NCBI GenBank assembly: GCA_022825895.1
Contig: JAJDVX010000001.1
Coordinates: 42,238-106,237, forward strand
Origin: Chloroflexota bacterium
GTDB taxonomy: Bacteria; Chloroflexota; UBA11872
DNA: 64,000 nt
Direction of reading: 5' to 3'
Position numbers and translations under genes: made by a program
Notes under the pieces: model-generated
Database searches by the model: none
Seen by the model: the letters and a program-made list of their open reading frames with translations, nothing else
Told to the model about the DNA's origin: nothing
Part shown: in pieces, positions 26,511 through 35,868 of the stretch
How the letters are laid out: each line of letters begins with the position of its first letter
Numbering within the stretch: position 1 is the stretch's first letter

Positions 26511-27749
26511 TCACGCCCCGAACTTCTGCAGCCGCCCGCCGTGCGCCAGCATCATCGCCATGATCGACTGCGCCGGAAACACCCCCAGCGATCCCTGCCC
26601 ACACGCCCGTTCGCCAAAAGACTGCACCGTGTCGGATAACACGTGTGCGCCCCGAATCAGGCAGGGCACCGGGTGCCACGAGTGCTGCCGCAATCGCGAC
26701 GGCGTGGAGTGATCTCCGGTCACCACCACCACATCGGGCTCAAGCTCCAGCAGCGTCGGCACCATCCGGTCCATTGCCTCGAGAGCCCGCGCCTTCGCAT
26801 CGAACTCGCCATCTTCGCCGCGGGCATCGGGCGACTTGTGATGAATGAAGAAATAGTCGTACTCGTCCCAGGCCGCCGCCAGCGCCGCCATCTGCTCGTC
26901 CACCGACTCCAACCCGTCAACCACCGCCATGCCCGCCACGCGCGCAAGGCCCTTGTACATCGGATACGTCGCCAGGCAGACCGGCTGCAGCCCGTAAAGC
27001 GAGTTCAGGCTCTCCAATTCCGGCAGCCCGGCGTATCCCCGCATCAGCACAAAGTTCGCCGGTGATTCGCTCCCAATGCAATCCCGAATTGCCGCAGTGA
27101 CCAGCCGCAGCACCGCGCTCGTGTGCTGCGCGGTCGCGGTCAGCGGTTCCGGTTCGATCGGCGGTACGCCAACCGCCTGCGGGTCCGTCTCTTGAATCGC
27201 CGGGGACAAATACGCGCCGCGAACGATCAGAACCGCCCGATGCTGCGACTCGGTAACAAATCTCAGTTCGACTCCCGCAACCTGAATGTTGTTCAGCTTC
27301 GCCACCAGGTCACGATTCAGTTGCGTCTCGATCCGACCGGCCCTGCGATCAACTACGTGGCCCTGGGCATCCAGCGTGCAGAAATTCAGGCGTACGCCAA
27401 GGTCGCCCGCGTCAAGCCGGAGGCCCAGTCCCAGCGCCGAGAGCGCGCCGCGTCCAATGTTCGAAGCGACCGGGTCGTAGCCGAACAAGGCCAAGTGACC
27501 TGGACCGCTCCCCGGCGTGATCCCCAGACCAACCGGCTGGCTCAGCCCGGTCTGGCCCTCCGCCGCCAGCCGGTCGAGATTCGGCGTTGCGGCTGCCTCC
27601 AATTCGGTCGGCCCGCCGGCCTCGCGCGGCAAACCGCCCAGACCATCCAGGACCAGCAGCACCAGCTTTGACTTCGCCGGGTGGGCCAGCGATTGAAGAA
27701 ACGATGGATCAACCAATGAACGACACGCCGAGGGGCACCGTCCCCACAT
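26511..27749 (-). CDS. apgM: 2,3-bisphosphoglycerate-independent phosphoglycerate mutase, archaeal type
   Basis: 412 residues. Metal and phospho-serine landmarks of the ApgM branch are visible: LVLDGLGG (first metal Asp), PGSGPGHLALFGYDP, MYKGLARVAGM, FFIHHKSPDARGEDG and VVVTGDHSTPS. It interconverts 3- and 2-phosphoglycerate in glycolysis and gluconeogenesis. The family start usually lies shortly before the KLVLLVLDG strand, so the TTG at 27716 is as likely as the ATG at 27749 used here. The gene diverges from mnmA with 115 bp between. The archaeal-type enzyme, rather than GpmA or GpmI, is common in Chloroflexota. Confidence 0.92.
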   Translation of the reverse strand: MWGRCPSACRSLVDPSFLQSLAHPAKSKLVLLVLDGLGGLPREAGGPTELEAAATPNLDRLAAEGQTGLSQPVGLGITPGSGPGHLALFGYDPVASNIGRGALSALGLGLRLDAGDLGVRLNFCTLDAQGHVVDRRAGRIETQLNRDLVAKLNNIQVAGVELRFVTESQHRAVLIVRGAYLSPAIQETDPQAVGVPPIEPEPLTATAQHTSAVLRLVTAAIRDCIGSESPANFVLMRGYAGLPELESLNSLYGLQPVCLATYPMYKGLARVAGMAVVDGLESVDEQMAALAAAWDEYDYFFIHHKSPDARGEDGEFDAKARALEAMDRMVPTLLELEPDVVVVTGDHSTPSRLRQHSWHPVPCLIRGAHVLSDTVQSFGERACGQGSLGVFPAQSIMAMMLAHGGRLQKFGA

Positions 27750-27864
27750 TATCTGGCCACCCGTGTCCCGTCGCGACCGGCGACGCGCTCACGCAAGAAT
27801 CATCACGCCACGCCCGGCCCCTCGGTGCTAGCCTCAACCGAACCGATCCAACCCCTCGCCAGCC

Positions 27865-28947
27865 ATGCCTCCCAGGGTCCTTGTCGCCATGAGCGGCGGT
27901 GTCGACAGCTCCGTCGCCGCCGCCCTGCTCGCTAGCGACGGCTACGACGTCGTCGGCGTCACCTTCAACCAGTGGCCGGCCGATCTCATGGCTCGCGCAA
28001 CCGGCAACGGCTGCTGCACGCCGGACACCATTGACGACGCCCGCCGCGTCTGCGCCATCCTGGGCGTCCCCCACTACGTCGTCGATTACCGTCGCGAATT
28101 CGAAGCCGCCGTCATCGAACCTTGGATCAAGGCCTACCTCAACGGCCAGACCCCCAACCCCTGCGTCATGTGCAACCGCACCGTCCGCTTCGGATCCTTT
28201 CTCACCAAGGCCGACGAACTCGGCGCCGAGTTCATCGCCACCGGCCACTACGCACGCATCGAAACCGACCGATCCACCGGTCGTCGCCGACTCCTCACGG
28301 CCAGGGACCACGAAAAGGACCAGTCCTACGTTCTCCACGTCCTCGGCCAGCGCCAGCTGGCTCGCATCCTGTTTCCGCTCGGCGAACTGTCGAAGCCGGA
28401 GGTCCGCCGGCTCGCCACCGACGTTGGCCTGCCGGTCGCCCTGAAGGCCGATAGCCAGGAAATCTGCTTCGTACCCGACAACGACCATGCGGGCTATGTC
28501 CGCAACCACGGAACCACCGGCCCGGGCGAGATCGTCGATACCTCGGGAACAGTCCTCGGTCGCCACCATGGCCTCGAAGCCTTCACCCCCGGCCAGCGCC
28601 GCGGACTCGACCTCGGTGGCGGCGCCTCGCGCCGATATGTTGTGGATCTTGATGCCGGGGCCAATCGCGTCACCATCGGCGCCCAGGCCGAAGCCGCCGC
28701 CCGCCAGATCAACGTCGACAACGTGAACTGGGTAGCCAGCGCACCGCCGCCGGCGCCATGTCGCGTCGGCGTTCGCACGCGCTATCGCATGCCGTTGGCC
28801 GACGCGACGATCGTGATTGCCTCCAGCGGCGTCACGGTGGAGTTCCACGAACCGACCTGGGCGCCGGCCCCTGGCCAGTCGGCCGTGTTCTATGACGGCG
28901 AAGAAGTGCTTGGCGGTGGAACAATCGCCGCCGTAACCGCTCGATGA
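27865..28947 (+). CDS. mnmA: tRNA-specific 2-thiouridylase
   Basis: 360 residues. The PP-loop SGGVDSS is at residues 10-16, catalytic C103 is in NPCVMCN (C100 is its neighbour) and C201 is in DSQEICFVPD, the partner cysteine. ATGHYAR and ARDHEKDQSYVLH follow the family pattern. MnmA thiolates U34 of tRNA-Lys, Glu and Gln using sulfur relayed from IscS. An ATG at 27865 gives the standard N-terminus. Its stop overlaps the start of the zinc-ribbon protein (ATGA). Confidence 0.96.
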   Translation: MPPRVLVAMSGGVDSSVAAALLASDGYDVVGVTFNQWPADLMARATGNGCCTPDTIDDARRVCAILGVPHYVVDYRREFEAAVIEPWIKAYLNGQTPNPCVMCNRTVRFGSFLTKADELGAEFIATGHYARIETDRSTGRRRLLTARDHEKDQSYVLHVLGQRQLARILFPLGELSKPEVRRLATDVGLPVALKADSQEICFVPDNDHAGYVRNHGTTGPGEIVDTSGTVLGRHHGLEAFTPGQRRGLDLGGGASRRYVVDLDAGANRVTIGAQAEAAARQINVDNVNWVASAPPPAPCRVGVRTRYRMPLADATIVIASSGVTVEFHEPTWAPAPGQSAVFYDGEEVLGGGTIAAVTAR

Positions 28948-29279
28948 GCGCCAATCCGTTGGCCGGCCTGGACGCCTACTGCCCCCGCTGTTTCCGCTTG
29001 GTCTACAGCCAGGTCGTCTTTTGCCAGTTTTGCGGGCAGTTCATTCACCAGAACGCCCCGGCCGATTCTCGTCCGTGGGATTCACGTCCGCCGCAGGTAC
29101 CGGCGGTCGCGCCGGTCGAGGCCCCCGCGGCTCCCAACATAGACCTGCCGGAGGATGCGCTGCCCTACGGAATCGCGGGTGGCGCCGCCGACGACGAGTC
29201 GCCTATCCAAGCCACCGACGCTCAGCCGTCCACGGCCTCCGACGTGCCTACCGAAAAAACCGATACCGAATCAACTTGA
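28944..29279 (+). CDS. Zinc-ribbon protein with disordered tail
   Basis: 111 residues. Two CxxC knuckles (CPRC at 13-16 and CQFC at 28-31) form a rubredoxin-like zinc ribbon in the first 35 residues. The rest is a Pro/Ala then acidic, Thr/Ser-rich low-complexity tail without helix or strand pattern. It is translationally coupled to mnmA, which may mean a helper in tRNA modification or simply readthrough. The last 32 bp overlap the convergent glycosyltransferase gene. Confidence 0.75.
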   Translation: MSANPLAGLDAYCPRCFRLVYSQVVFCQFCGQFIHQNAPADSRPWDSRPPQVPAVAPVEAPAAPNIDLPEDALPYGIAGGAADDESPIQATDAQPSTASDVPTEKTDTEST

Positions 29280-29928
29280 TCACAGCCTCCGGCCCGTCCA
29301 CCCACCAGCGCAGCTTCTTTTTCTCCTCACGAGCCTCATAGCTGATCGGAACCTGGGCAATCTGCTCACCGCGTGACACGAAGGCTGCGGTCAACTCCAC
29401 TTCCAAATCGAAAGAGTTGGCCTGGAGGGTCACGCCCTCCAGCACCTCCCGCCGCCACATCTTGTAGCAAGTCTCCATGTCGCGGATGGCTACGCCGTAG
29501 AGCAGATTCGTCAAGAGGGTGAGCGCCTGGTTCCCTGCCCGCAGCAGGAACCGTTGGCTGCTGAAATCGCGATATCCGTAAACCACGCGCGCCTCGCCGG
29601 CTTCAATAAGCTTGAGCATTGGCACGAAGTCCGTCGGGTCATACTCCAGATCCGCGTCCTGGATCACGATTACGTCCCCTTGCGCCTCCGCCAACCCCGT
29701 GCGCACGGCGGCGCCCTTGCCCTGGTTCACTGGATGCCTCACCACGTGAATGCCGGGCACATCGGCATCCGTAATCGCATCCAGCGTCCGGTCGGTCGAG
29801 CTGTCGTCCACCACGATGATCTCAATGTCCAGATCCAGCGCGGCGACCTGCTCCAGCACCAACGCGATGGTCTCCGCTTCGTTGAAAGCGGGAACGATCA
29901 CACTCAGCCTGATTTGAGACCTCGCCAT
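29248..29928 (-). CDS. GT2 glycosyltransferase (dolichyl/undecaprenyl-phosphate sugar transferase-like)
   Basis: 226 residues. LSVIVPAFNEAETI begins the GT-A fold, IIVVDDSSTDRT is the nucleotide-sugar strand, and IQDADLEYDP supplies the DxD-like metal site. The segment ETCYKMWRREV resembles polyprenyl-phosphate mannosyl/glucosyl synthases. It lacks C-terminal membrane helices, so it is a soluble or peripheral enzyme at the inner membrane face. It follows the second GT2 gene with a 25-bp overlap, and both lie within reach of the GT117 proteins, which need a lipid-linked sugar donor. Confidence 0.88.
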   Translation of the reverse strand: MARSQIRLSVIVPAFNEAETIALVLEQVAALDLDIEIIVVDDSSTDRTLDAITDADVPGIHVVRHPVNQGKGAAVRTGLAEAQGDVIVIQDADLEYDPTDFVPMLKLIEAGEARVVYGYRDFSSQRFLLRAGNQALTLLTNLLYGVAIRDMETCYKMWRREVLEGVTLQANSFDLEVELTAAFVSRGEQIAQVPISYEAREEKKKLRWWVDGPEAVIKLIRYRFFR

Positions 29929-30629
29929 AGCTGAATTATGTCAAGAAATGAGTTGACGATCACGCGCGGACTGTTGCCGGATTGCACGCCGGCCTGTCGC
30001 GGATAGTGCGTCACGCCAACCTGCGTGAAGCTGTGCCCGCCCCGCAGAGCGCGGGCGATCAGTTCTGCTGAGATCGCGGCGCCCCGTCCCGATATGAAAT
30101 CGTCGACCGGCACGGCCTCGCGTCGGTAGAGCTTGAAGCCGCAGTCCAAATCCCGCACCCGGAATCCCAGGAGCAATCGCACCGAAAGACCCCAGAGCCA
30201 GGCGTTCAACCGCCGGTAGAACGGATCGGCTCGGTTGATCCGATATCCCAGCACGAATCCGTGCTCGTCCAGCGCGTCCACAACGGCCGGCAGATCCTCC
30301 AGCGAGAACTGCCCATCGCCGTCAGCACAGAAGATCAAATCGCCTGTCGCGGATTCAAATCCCGTCCGCAGCGCCCGTCCGTACCCCAGATTTGTGGGAT
30401 GCGAAACGACCCGCACGCGCGGATCATTTTCCCCGATGGCGCCGGCAAGCGCCGCCGTGTCATCGGTCGACCCGTCATTGACGATGATGACCTCAAAGTC
30501 ATCGGCAACACGCGGCAGGTATTCCAGCGCGTTGCCGATCACCCGCTCGACGTTCTCCGCCTCGTTGTGACACGGAAAGAAAACGCTGATCGAGGCCCAT
30601 GGCGTGGGGCCGTCTGAAGCCTGCTGCAA
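29904..30629 (-). CDS. GT2 glycosyltransferase, second copy
   Basis: 241 residues from the TTG at 30629, which follows a GGGGGA ribosome site by five bases. The frame remains open to 31067 but that part lies over the divergent isomerase gene and is low-quality Arg-rich sequence. The GT-A elements are SVFFPCHNEAENVERV, VIIVNDGSTDDT and FCADGDGQFSLED, followed by RVRDLDCGFKLYRRE. The product is a polyprenyl-phosphate sugar synthase type enzyme. It is the first gene of the two-gene GT2 operon. Confidence 0.87.
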   Translation of the reverse strand: MQQASDGPTPWASISVFFPCHNEAENVERVIGNALEYLPRVADDFEVIIVNDGSTDDTAALAGAIGENDPRVRVVSHPTNLGYGRALRTGFESATGDLIFCADGDGQFSLEDLPAVVDALDEHGFVLGYRINRADPFYRRLNAWLWGLSVRLLLGFRVRDLDCGFKLYRREAVPVDDFISGRGAAISAELIARALRGGHSFTQVGVTHYPRQAGVQSGNSPRVIVNSFLDIIQLWRGLKSG

Positions 30630-30766
30630 GTCGGTCCCCCAGTCAGCTACCGGCTGGGCGCGAAACGATTGCCCGCCGACATTCGTCCGCCGGTGACTAT
30701 GGCACACCACCCGCGCCCACTGGTACGCGGCATAATCCCAGGCCAAGTCCGCACGGGATCGGGCCG

Positions 30767-31594
30767 ATGCGCGTTTCCTACACCACCTACTCCGCGCCCG
30801 CCTGGCCGCTTGAACGACATCTCGCCGTCGCGGCCGAGTTGGGCTGTGACGGCCTGGAACTCCGCAATCTCGACGGCCGGCCCATCGATCCCGCGATGCC
30901 CGAGGATCGCCGCGCCGCAATCTTTGACGCCGTCGCGGATGCCGGCCTCGAAATCTGTGTAGTCGGCAGCAGCTCGCGCTTCGCCTTTCCGTCCGCTGCC
31001 GACCGGCGACAGGCCGTGGAACAGGCCGTGGCCTTCGTCGAACTCGCCGACGCATGGGACGCCCCAATCGTCCGGGTCTTTGGCGGCAACTACGATCCCG
31101 GTCCTTCGGACGACGAAGTCAACGGGTGGGTCGCCGAGGCCTTGCGCGAAGTCGCCGTTGCGGCCGACGCCTATGGCATCCGGATTGCCCTCGAGACGCA
31201 CGACGCCTTCTCGACCGGCCAACGCGCGCGGCGCGTCCTTGACCTTGCCGATCACACCGGCATCGGCGTCGTCTGGGACTTCGCCCATCCCGTCCGCCAC
31301 GGCGAGACGGTTGATCAGACCTGGGATCTCATTCACCGCGAGGTCATCCACGCGCACTTCAAGGACATGAAGCTCACCGGCGGCGGTCGCGACGGTTGGG
31401 AATCCGTAGGCCCCGGTGAAGGCGACCTCCCATTGGCCGACATGGTCGGCCGGCTCGTTGAGGCCCGCTACGCTGGCTACATCTCCACCGAGTGGGAAGG
31501 CCGCGATCCCGACGGCGCCGACGACCCGACCGCCATGCTTCGCGCCCACACCGCCTCGATTCGCGATCTGATCGCGCGAGCTCGCCCACGCTGA
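30767..31594 (+). CDS. Sugar phosphate isomerase/epimerase-like TIM barrel (AP endonuclease 2 superfamily)
   Basis: 275 residues from the ATG at 30767. The barrel metal ligands expected for this family are visible in order: Glu in GIRIALETHD, Asp/His in VVWDFAHPVRHGE, His in IHAHFKDM and Glu in YISTEWEG near the end. Members isomerise or epimerise ketoses, myo-inosose or hydroxypyruvate. The upstream extension of the frame to 30599 is rejected because it overlaps the divergent GT2 gene. It ends 52 bp before the trp promoter, so it is not part of the trp operon. Confidence 0.87.
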   Translation: MRVSYTTYSAPAWPLERHLAVAAELGCDGLELRNLDGRPIDPAMPEDRRAAIFDAVADAGLEICVVGSSSRFAFPSAADRRQAVEQAVAFVELADAWDAPIVRVFGGNYDPGPSDDEVNGWVAEALREVAVAADAYGIRIALETHDAFSTGQRARRVLDLADHTGIGVVWDFAHPVRHGETVDQTWDLIHREVIHAHFKDMKLTGGGRDGWESVGPGEGDLPLADMVGRLVEARYAGYISTEWEGRDPDGADDPTAMLRAHTASIRDLIARARPR

Positions 31595-31646
31595 TAGCGC
31601 GGCCGTGCTGCCGCTTCTCCCGTATCCGCGTCTCCCGAAACAACCG

Positions 31647-31675
31647 TTGACTCGCCCGCTGGCCCCGCCTACGCT
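31647..31675 (+). promoter_or_regulatory. Sigma-70-type promoter of the trp operon
   Basis: A TTGACT -35 box (31647-31652) and a TACGCT -10 box (31670-31675) are separated by exactly 17 bp. The predicted transcription start, about seven bases on, coincides with the first bases of the T-box leader. Its position between the isomerase stop and the leader makes it the best candidate for driving trpE onward. Confidence 0.6.
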
Positions 31676-31682
31676 TGCCCTC

Positions 31683-31956
31683 GGAAAGGCGTCGATCGGG
31701 ACGAGTACGCGCGACGTTCCACGCCAGAGAGTCGGGCCTCGTGCTGAAAGCCCGATCGTGGAAGCAGCGTCGAATGGCCCCGTGAGCCTCAGACCGAACG
31801 GCACCGCTCAGTAGGCTCTGACGGAGGCCAACCGTAATCCGGGCAGGGTATCGAGTTACGGCTCCGTACCTGTGAGAAGCGCCCACGGCGCTTGAATTAG
31901 GGGTGGCACCGCGAAGGCCACGTACCTCTCGCCCCCTTGTGTGGCGAGAGGTTTTT
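31683..31956 (+). promoter_or_regulatory. T-box riboswitch, tryptophan specifier
   Basis: The leader carries the expected T-box parts in order. There is an AGTA S-turn at 31704-31707, AGAGAG at 31726-31731, a specifier loop GAATGG with TGG (Trp codon) at 31775-31777, and the T-box GGGTGGCACCGCG at 31901-31913. The antiterminator can pair AGGGGT (31899-31904) with ACCTCT (31924-31929), leaving a bulge beginning UGGC that is complementary to the GCCA end of tRNA-Trp (discriminator G). Uncharged tRNA-Trp should stabilise the antiterminator and turn on trpE-A. The 5' boundary is approximate. Confidence 0.93.
31925..31956 (+). terminator. Rho-independent terminator of the trp T-box
   Basis: A nine-base perfect stem, CCTCTCGCC (31925-31933) with GGCGAGAGG (31943-31951), is followed directly by five T residues. 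Its 5' arm overlaps the 3' arm of the antiterminator, so the two structures exclude each other. Confidence 0.9.
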
Positions 31957-31985
31957 GATTTAAGGCGCCAAAAGGAGGGGCCGAT

Positions 31986-33491
31986 ATGTTGTCCACTGCA
32001 CCTTCACGCACGGACACATGCGCCTGGACGCTCCGGCAATTGCGGGCCGGGCGCGGCGTCCCCGTCTTTCGTGACATGCCGGCCGATCTCGACACCCCGG
32101 TCGCCGCCTACCTCAAGCTCCGCGGCGACGCCCCCTCATTCCTCCTTGAAAGCGTGGAGCGCGGCGAGGCCGTCGGCCGCTACTCCTTCGTCGGCGGATC
32201 CCCGCGCGCAGTCGTCCGACTTCGCGAAGGCCGGGCCACGGTCGCCATCGGGAGTGGACAGCCGGCGACCGCCGACTACGAAGACCCGCTGGAGTACATC
32301 GAGGGGCTAATGCACCCGTTCCCAATTGCCACGCATCCGGACCTCCCACCCTTCCAGGGCGGCGCGGTCGGCTATCTCGGCTACGACGTCGCCGCCGACT
32401 TCGAACGGCTGCCCGTGCCCGAGCGGGACACACTCGGCGTTCCTGACGCCGTCTTCATGTACTGCGACGACCTCGTCGTGTTCGACCACGTCACGCAGGT
32501 CCTGCGGCTCGTGACCCTCGCGCACCCGTCCGACGATGTCGACGCCGCGGTGGCTGCCGCTGAGGCCCGCCTCGATCACTTGGCCCAACGCCTCGACGGT
32601 CCCTATGCCACGTCGCCGGCGCTTCCCAGTCCGAACGGTGAAGGCGCTTCCCAGAGCATGTCGCAGGCCGAATTCGAGGACTGCGTACGCCGAGCCAAGG
32701 AATACGTCGCCGCCGGCGACATCATCCAGGTCGTGCCCTCGATCCGGTTTAGCCGCCCGCTCAACGTCGATGCCTTCCAGGTCTACCGCTACCTGCGGCG
32801 CGTCAACCCCTCGCCCTACATGTTCTTCCTGGACTGCGGCGATCTGCAGTTGGCCGGCGCCTCGCCCGAGATGCTGCTGCAGGCCGTCGAGGGACGCGTC
32901 CGCACGCGTCCGCTTGCCGGGACTCGGCCCCGTGGCGCAACGCCCCAGGAAGAAGCCGAACTCGAGCGCGACCTCCTGGCCGACCCCAAGGAACTCGCCG
33001 AGCACGTCATGCTCGTCGATCTCGGCCGCAACGATCTCGGTCGGGTCTCCAACCCCGGGACGGTCAACGTCGACGACCTCATGTTCGTCGAGCGCTTCTC
33101 CCACGTCATGCACATCGTCAGCGATGTGAGTGGCCGGCTCAGTCCGAGCTACGCGGGCGTCGACGCGCTCCGCGCCTGCTTTCCGGCCGGCACCCTCACC
33201 GGCGCGCCCAAGATCCGCGCCATGGAAATCATCGCCGAACTCGAAGACCTGCGACGCGGACCCTACGGTGGCGCCGTCGGCTACATCAGCCATTCCGGCG
33301 ACATGGATACCGCCATCACCATCCGCACACTGCTTGCCCGCAGCGGACGCGCCCACGTCCAGGCCGGCGCCGGCATTGTCGCGGACTCCGTCCCGGCGAC
33401 CGAGTACCAGGAATGCCTCAACAAGGCTCGCGCTGTGCTGCAGGCCATCGAACTCGCGGAGGAGGCGGCACGTGCTGCTCGTCTTGGATAA
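31986..33491 (+). CDS. trpE: Anthranilate synthase component I
   Basis: 501 residues, full length. The feedback-inhibition motif LLES is at residues 53-56, so the enzyme should be Trp-sensitive. C-terminal chorismate-binding segments [14 protein letters not shown] (GASPEMLL), [23 protein letters not shown] and [11 protein letters not shown] are intact. It converts chorismate and glutamine-derived ammonia to anthranilate with TrpG. A strong ribosome site AAAGGAGGGG at 31971-31980 precedes the ATG. It is first in the operon, behind the T-box, giving control by both tRNA charging and allostery. Its end overlaps trpG by 20 bp. Confidence 0.97.
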   Translation: MLSTAPSRTDTCAWTLRQLRAGRGVPVFRDMPADLDTPVAAYLKLRGDAPSFLLESVERGEAVGRYSFVGGSPRAVVRLREGRATVAIGSGQPATADYEDPLEYIEGLMHPFPIATHPDLPPFQGGAVGYLGYDVAADFERLPVPERDTLGVPDAVFMYCDDLVVFDHVTQVLRLVTLAHPSDDVDAAVAAAEARLDHLAQRLDGPYATSPALPSPNGEGASQSMSQAEFEDCVRRAKEYVAAGDIIQVVPSIRFSRPLNVDAFQVYRYLRRVNPSPYMFFLDCGDLQLAGASPEMLLQAVEGRVRTRPLAGTRPRGATPQEEAELERDLLADPKELAEHVMLVDLGRNDLGRVSNPGTVNVDDLMFVERFSHVMHIVSDVSGRLSPSYAGVDALRACFPAGTLTGAPKIRAMEIIAELEDLRRGPYGGAVGYISHSGDMDTAITIRTLLARSGRAHVQAGAGIVADSVPATEYQECLNKARAVLQAIELAEEAARAARLG

Positions 33492-34056
33492 CTACGACTC
33501 CTTCACCTACAACCTGGTGCAATACCTTCAGGTCCTGCACGCCGACGTCGCCGTCTACCGCAACGACGCCGTGACGGTCGACGACATTGACGACATGTCG
33601 CCGGACGCCATCGTTATCTCACCCGGACCCTGTACGCCACACGAGGCCGGGATATCCGTCGATCTGATTCGAGCCCTCGGCCCAACCGTGCCAACCCTGG
33701 GCGTCTGTCTCGGCCACCAGTCCATCGGCGAAGCCTTCGGGGGGCAGGTCGTTCGCGCCCCGGTCCTCATGCACGGCAAGACCTCGCCGATCGCCCACGA
33801 CGGACGCCGCCTGTTCGCCGACCTGCCCAATCCGTTCGATGCCACCCGCTACCACTCCCTGATCGTGCAGCGCGAAGGCCTCCCGGATGAACTGGAGGTC
33901 ACGGCCCAGAGCCCGGACGGGCTTATCATGGGAATGCAGCACCGTACGCACCCCATATATGGCGTGCAGTTCCACCCGGAATCGATCTTGACCGCCGCCG
34001 GACCCGCGCTCCTGCGCAACTTCCTCATGCTGGCCGACGTGCCGGTGGCCGCATGA
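33472..34056 (+). CDS. trpG: Anthranilate synthase glutamine amidotransferase component II
   Basis: 194 residues from the GTG at 33472, inside the end of trpE and behind a GGAGGAGG site. The class I glutaminase triad is visible: C79 in GVCLGHQ, and the His and Glu of VQFHPESIL near the C-terminus. The N-terminus [19 protein letters not shown] is standard. It delivers ammonia to TrpE. It could also serve para-aminobenzoate synthesis, as TrpG/PabA is sometimes shared; no pabB is nearby. The stop overlaps trpD (ATGA). Confidence 0.96.
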   Translation: MLLVLDNYDSFTYNLVQYLQVLHADVAVYRNDAVTVDDIDDMSPDAIVISPGPCTPHEAGISVDLIRALGPTVPTLGVCLGHQSIGEAFGGQVVRAPVLMHGKTSPIAHDGRRLFADLPNPFDATRYHSLIVQREGLPDELEVTAQSPDGLIMGMQHRTHPIYGVQFHPESILTAAGPALLRNFLMLADVPVAA

Positions 34057-35078
34057 TCCCCGAGGCCATCCGTTCGGTCGTCGATGGTGATGATCTCGAT
34101 CGCGGCACCGCCGGCGCCCTCATGGACGCGATTCTCCAAAACGAGATGACGCCCGCCCAGTTCGGGGCGCTCGTGACCGCCCTGCGGCTCAAGGGTGAAA
34201 CCCCTGCCGAAATCGCCGGCTTCGCTGCCAGCATGATTCGCCATGCCCGGCGCGTGGACGTGGACAGTGCGGCTCTCGTGGACACCTGCGGTACGGGGGG
34301 CGGGGTGACTCGCTGGGTCGGCGTGTCAACCGCTGCCGCCATCGTCGCCGCCGGCGCCGGCGCTGTCGTCGCCAAGCATGGCAACCGCGGCGTTACCCGG
34401 CCGGCCGGCAGCAGTGATGTGCTCGAAGCGCTGGGCGTAAACCTCATGGTCGGCCCCGCCCTGGTGGCCCAGGCGCTCGACGAAGCCCGCGTGGCCTTCA
34501 TGTTTGCGCCGGCGTTTCATCCCGCCATGCGCTTTGCCGGTCCGCTCCGTCAGGAAATCGGCATCCGCACGGTCTTCAATGTCTTGGGGCCGCTCACCAA
34601 TCCCGCGGGCGCACAGCGACGTCTGCTCGGCGTCGGCGATCCTGCGCTCGCTCCCACCATCGCGGAAGCCGTCCGCCTGCTGAACATTGGTCGAGCGCTC
34701 GTGGTCCACGGCCACGGCGGCGTCGACGAAGTCTCCCTCACCGGTCCAACCCATGTGCTCGATGTCAGGGATGGCATCGTCTCGGAATACGACCTCACGC
34801 CGGCTGACTTTGGATTGCCCACCGTGGATCCGGCCGAGCTCGAAACCCACGATGCCCAGACCATAGCCGGGGCCACCCGATTACTGTTGGCCGACCGGCT
34901 CGCCGGTCCTCGCCGCGATGTCGTGCTTGCCAACGCGTCCGCCGCACTCGTGGCGGCCGGGATCGCATCGGACTGGCGCGATGGCGTCACTCGTGCGGCC
35001 GACGCCATTGCCAACGGCTCGGCGCTGGCCTGCCTGAACCGTCTCGTTGAAGTCTCGAACAGGAGCGACGGAGCCTAG
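34053..35078 (+). CDS. trpD: Anthranilate phosphoribosyltransferase
   Basis: 341 residues. The phosphoribosyl-diphosphate loop reads [20 protein letters not shown] and the following segment is [20 protein letters not shown]. The normal GTGGD/NIST and KHGNRS/SSxxGS motifs are recognisable with several substitutions (GGG for GGD, GVST for NIST, TRPAG for SSKSG). It transfers ribose-5-phosphate to anthranilate. It overlaps trpG by four bases and leaves three before trpC. Overall length and order leave little doubt about identity despite the loop changes. Confidence 0.95.
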   Translation: MIPEAIRSVVDGDDLDRGTAGALMDAILQNEMTPAQFGALVTALRLKGETPAEIAGFAASMIRHARRVDVDSAALVDTCGTGGGVTRWVGVSTAAAIVAAGAGAVVAKHGNRGVTRPAGSSDVLEALGVNLMVGPALVAQALDEARVAFMFAPAFHPAMRFAGPLRQEIGIRTVFNVLGPLTNPAGAQRRLLGVGDPALAPTIAEAVRLLNIGRALVVHGHGGVDEVSLTGPTHVLDVRDGIVSEYDLTPADFGLPTVDPAELETHDAQTIAGATRLLLADRLAGPRRDVVLANASAALVAAGIASDWRDGVTRAADAIANGSALACLNRLVEVSNRSDGA

Positions 35079-35081
35079 GAC

Positions 35082-35861
35082 GTGATCCTCGACGAGATTG
35101 TCGCCCGCAAGCGCATCGACGTGGCGGCCCGTGTGGAGCGCGCCAATCTGGCCGAGCTTCAGACGCGCCTCGCCCAACGTGCGCCCACACGCTCCCTGTG
35201 GCGCGCCTTGGACGAGGACGGCGTCGGCGTCATGGCCGAAATCAAGCGTCGCTCGCCCTCCGCCGGCACATTTGCAGAGGACATCGACCCGTCCGCGTGG
35301 GCCGCTCGATATCAGGCCGGCGGTGCCATTGCAATCTCCGTCCTCACCGACGAACCCTTCTTCGGTGGCTCGCACGCCGACCTGGTAGCGGCGCGTGCGG
35401 CAACTGAAGTGCCGATCCTGCAAAAGGACTTCGTCATTACCGACTACCAGATCTTCGAGGCCGCGGCCTTCGGCGCGGACGCCGTCTTGCTCATCACCGG
35501 TCTCACGCTCGATCAGGACCTTCAGGCGCAGATTGAACTCGTCCATCGCTTGCAGATGGAAGCCCTCGTCGAGGTGCACACCGAGGACGAACTCGACGAA
35601 GCCCTCCTCGCGGGCGCCCGCATCATCGGTATCAACAACCGCAACCTCCGCGAGTTCACAACTGACCTGGCCGTCACCGAGGAACTGTGCAAGCTGATTC
35701 CCGAAGAAATCACCGTTGTCAGCGAAAGCGGCGTCCACGTGGCCCACGACGTGGAGCGGCTGGCCGCCGCCGGCGTCAGCGGCGTCCTGGTCGGCGAGTC
35801 CATCATGACCGCCGAGGATCCGCTGGCTCAACTCCGCATGCTGGTCGAGGCCGGCGAGTAA
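35082..35861 (+). CDS. trpC: Indole-3-glycerol phosphate synthase
   Basis: 259 residues, GTG start three bases after trpD. Barrel landmarks are present: ILDEIVARKRIDV, VMAEIKRRSPSAG (catalytic Lys), VLTDEPFFGG, LQKDFVITDYQI, VEVHTEDELDEAL, IGINNRNL and VSESGV. It closes the pyrrole ring of carboxyphenylamino-deoxyribulose phosphate. It is monofunctional, with trpF as a separate gene eight bases downstream, unlike the TrpCF fusion of enterics. Confidence 0.96.
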   Translation: MILDEIVARKRIDVAARVERANLAELQTRLAQRAPTRSLWRALDEDGVGVMAEIKRRSPSAGTFAEDIDPSAWAARYQAGGAIAISVLTDEPFFGGSHADLVAARAATEVPILQKDFVITDYQIFEAAAFGADAVLLITGLTLDQDLQAQIELVHRLQMEALVEVHTEDELDEALLAGARIIGINNRNLREFTTDLAVTEELCKLIPEEITVVSESGVHVAHDVERLAAAGVSGVLVGESIMTAEDPLAQLRMLVEAGE

Positions 35862-35868
35862 CCCGCGC

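Noticed and set aside
30630..31067. N-terminal extension of the second GT2 frame
   Set aside because: It overlaps the divergent isomerase, lacks a good start, and the TTG at 30629 has a well-placed ribosome site.
31374..31886. 170-residue minus-strand frame over the trp T-box leader
   Set aside because: It covers a structured RNA leader and promoter and has Arg-rich, motif-free sequence.
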